8,006 nucleotides of DNA, from the NCBI GenBank assembly GCA_003343815.1, contig QAKL01000142.1, positions 15,983 through 23,988 on the forward strand, given 5' to 3'. This DNA is from Clostridiales bacterium (GTDB taxonomy: Bacteria; Bacillota; Peptococcia; Peptococcales; Peptococcaceae). Shown here piece after piece: positions 7,495 through 8,006 of the stretch. Numbering within the stretch: the first letter of the stretch is position 1; each line of letters starts with the position of its first letter. The notes beneath the pieces were generated by a model that made no database searches, had not been told where the DNA came from, and saw only the letters and a program-made list of their open reading frames with translations. The translations under genes were made by a program, and so were the position numbers.

Positions 7495-7523
7495 ATTTTA
7501 GCACGTCTATCGCTAATAGTCAA
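7495..7523 (-). promoter_or_regulatory. Sigma-A-type promoter of the HMA_2/metal-ATPase operon
   Basis: On the minus strand: -35 TTGACT (7518-7523), a 17-nt spacer and -10 TAAAAT (7495-7500) preceded by TGC (extended -10). The start would be near 7488, giving a leader of about 57 nt to ATG 7431. No other plausible promoter is visible upstream of the three downstream genes, so it probably drives all four. Confidence 0.82.
7498..7516. promoter_or_regulatory. Inverted repeat TTAGC-N9-GCTAA overlapping spacer and -10 of the metal operon promoter (candidate operator)
   Basis: Arms 7498-7502 and 7512-7516 repeat the half-sites of the palindrome at 7474-7487, with a wider gap. The repeat overlaps three bases of the -10 and most of the spacer, so a bound protein would block RNA polymerase. 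Two copies of the same half-site pair, centred about 26 bp apart, make a real operator more likely than either copy alone. Confidence 0.35.
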
Positions 7524-7648
7524 TATTTTTTTTCTAAAGTTTATAACTTTTCTCGACATTTATCTTGTCTATGATACTGCCAAAAATACTGCTGCTCTAA
7601 CAAACTTCCACAAAAAAGCTTTGCTTTTAAATTTACAATGAATAACGC
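7524..7648. other. Non-coding gap between the metal operon promoter and the tRNA-Thr fragment
   Basis: AT-rich with homopolymer runs (T-rich near 7526-7533). I see no start codon with an RBS, no second promoter and no strong hairpin. A weak 6-bp hairpin with a 3-nt loop lies at 7614-7628 (AAAAGC/GCTTTT). It belongs to the 7444-8006 stretch, which carries no supported protein gene. Confidence 0.6.
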
Positions 7649-7675
7649 AAAAAACCTCAGCTTCCGCTGAGGTTT
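7649..7675 (-). terminator. Rho-independent terminator behind the tRNA-Thr fragment
   Basis: A 10-bp perfect stem (7652-7661 with 7666-7675) has the loop GGAA on the minus strand. Six T residues on the minus strand are the complement of 7649-7654. It begins 4 nt after the discriminator position of the tRNA, so it looks like the original terminator of a full tRNA-Thr gene. Confidence 0.9.
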
Positions 7676-7678
7676 AAA

Positions 7679-7725
7679 AGCTAAAGATGGGACTCGAACC
7701 CACGACCTGCTGATTACGAATCAGC
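7679..7725 (-). tRNA. 3' portion of tRNA-Thr(CGT); 5' half missing, probable attachment-site copy
   Basis: Read on the minus strand: anticodon stem GCTGA/TCAGC (7721-7725 with 7709-7713), 7-nt loop TTCGTAA with anticodon CGT (Thr, codon ACG), variable loop AGGTC (7704-7708), T stem GTGGG/CCCAT around TTCGAGT (7687-7703), 3' acceptor strand CTTTAGC (7680-7686) and discriminator T (7679). No CCA is encoded. Anticodon through T arm closely resembles bacterial tRNA-Thr(CGU), as in E. coli thrW. Upstream of 7725 there is no D arm, and no GCTAAAG acceptor 5' strand occurs on the minus strand anywhere up to the right edge. It cannot make a tRNA on its own. The 3'-end-only structure is what integration of a tyrosine-recombinase element into a tRNA gene leaves at the far junction. 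Confidence 0.8.
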
Positions 7726-7789
7726 GAGTTAAATTTCAAAATACGCTTACAAAAGAAAACGATAAATACCGCGTTATTACAATCAAATT

Positions 7790-7806
7790 GTATATACAAA
7801 ATATAC
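7790..7806. repeat. Short AT-rich inverted repeat GTATAT-N5-ATATAC
   Basis: Arms 7790-7795 and 7801-7806 are perfect complements around ACAAA. The repeat lies 65 bp from the tRNA break, in the kind of position where recombinase arm or accessory-protein sites occur near att sites. Chance is also plausible in such AT-rich DNA. Confidence 0.3.
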
Positions 7807-7872
7807 ATTGGAAATCATTATGGCTGCGAACTTGAATAAATGTATGTTTATAAATTAATATACAAAAAAATC

Positions 7873-7898
7873 ACCCTCTTGTCAATAGGCAAGAGGGT
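7873..7898. terminator. Bidirectional rho-independent terminator
   Basis: A 9-bp perfect stem (7873-7881 with 7890-7898) closes an 8-nt loop. The plus strand continues into TTTT (7898-7901). The minus strand has seven T residues two bases after the stem (complement of 7864-7870). It could end a gene entering from the right on the minus strand and block transcription coming out of the neighbouring tRNA/operon region. Confidence 0.8.
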
Positions 7899-7913
7899 TT
7901 TACATATGTAAAA
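7898..7913. repeat. Perfect 16-bp palindrome TTTTACATATGTAAAA
   Basis: Fully self-complementary with no spacer and immediately adjoining the terminator stem. Its length and symmetry fit a dimeric DNA-binding-protein site. It is AT-rich, and no gene start is visible beside it. Confidence 0.4.
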
Positions 7914-8006
7914 TTTGTAGGAGTACAATACATCTTGGACAATTAAATAAAAAAGCTATGAGAGACAGGCCTCATGTGTTAAAGTTAAGTTACCACACCA
8001 AACTTT

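Larger units (their letters stand above)
7726..8006. mobile_element. Probable terminal segment of an element integrated at tRNA-Thr (body outside the window)
   Basis: Sequence identity to a tRNA stops at 7725, and what follows is markedly more AT-rich than the operon and surface-protein gene. It holds short palindromes and a bidirectional terminator but no supported complete gene. On the minus strand a frame is open from the right edge (8006) to TAG at 7956-7958 (16 codons, VWCGNLTLTHEACLS); the terminator at 7873-7898 would suit it. This may be the 3' end of a gene lying to the right, but 16 residues give no family match that I recognise. No integrase or transposase is visible. The mobile-element call rests on the split tRNA and the composition change, not on a recombinase gene. 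Confidence 0.4.

Noticed and set aside
7614..7628. Hairpin AAAAGC-TTT-GCTTTT
   Set aside because: The stem is mostly A-T with a 3-nt loop and no gene ends beside it, so it is too weak to call a terminator.
7679..7760. A complete or intron-containing tRNA
   Set aside because: The break lies at the 5' edge of the anticodon stem, not in the anticodon loop, and no matching acceptor 5' strand or D arm occurs further upstream within the window.
7669..7830. Plus-strand open frame running through the tRNA fragment into the AT-rich region
   Set aside because: It has no start codon or RBS, and its first third is simply the reverse complement of the tRNA T arm and anticodon arm.

Overview
The window reads as chromosomal DNA from a low-to-mid G+C Gram-positive-lineage bacterium (Bacillota). 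Negativicutes, for example a Phascolarctobacterium-like gut anaerobe, is my best guess. The basis is a BspA-type leucine-rich-repeat surface protein that carries a Listeria-Bacteroides repeat and a copper-amine-oxidase-N-terminal stalk domain, together with strong Shine-Dalgarno sites, sigma-A-type promoters and an HMA_2-type metal ATPase operon. The taxonomic call is inference from gene content, not from a marker gene.

Every gene I can support lies on the minus strand, so transcription runs right to left. Region 1 (1-3781) is one very large secreted protein gene whose 3' end lies beyond the left edge. It has a signal peptide, two LRR_5 blocks separated by a bacterial Ig-like (Big_2) domain, a beta-rich segment, a poly-Gly linker, an Flg_new/InlB-type repeat and the start of a copper-amine-oxidase-N-like domain. 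It has its own near-consensus promoter (3861-3889).

Region 2 (3941-7523) is a compact four-gene operon with a clear promoter (7495-7523) and a strong terminator (3941-3966). In transcription order it encodes a membrane-anchored HMA_2-like protein (184 aa), a second HMA_2-like protein (about 130 aa, overlapping the first gene), a P1B-type metal ATPase (726 aa) with its own degenerate HMA_2 domain, and a 93-aa single-pass membrane protein. The ATPase keeps all phosphorylation-cycle motifs, but the transmembrane metal-site motif is Ser-Cys-Gly instead of CPC/SPC, and none of the three HMA-like domains has a CxxC. The system is therefore a metal or cation exporter of unassigned specificity with apparently dedicated accessory proteins. 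Two TTAGC/GCTAA inverted repeats overlap or flank the promoter -10 and are candidate operators.

Region 3 (7524-8006) has no supported gene. It contains the 3' portion of a tRNA-Thr(CGT) on the minus strand with its native-looking terminator, but the 5' half (acceptor 5' strand and D arm) is missing. To its right the sequence becomes strikingly AT-rich and holds palindromes and a bidirectional terminator. The simplest reading is that this is an attachment-site scar and that the right edge is the end of an integrated element whose body lies outside the window.
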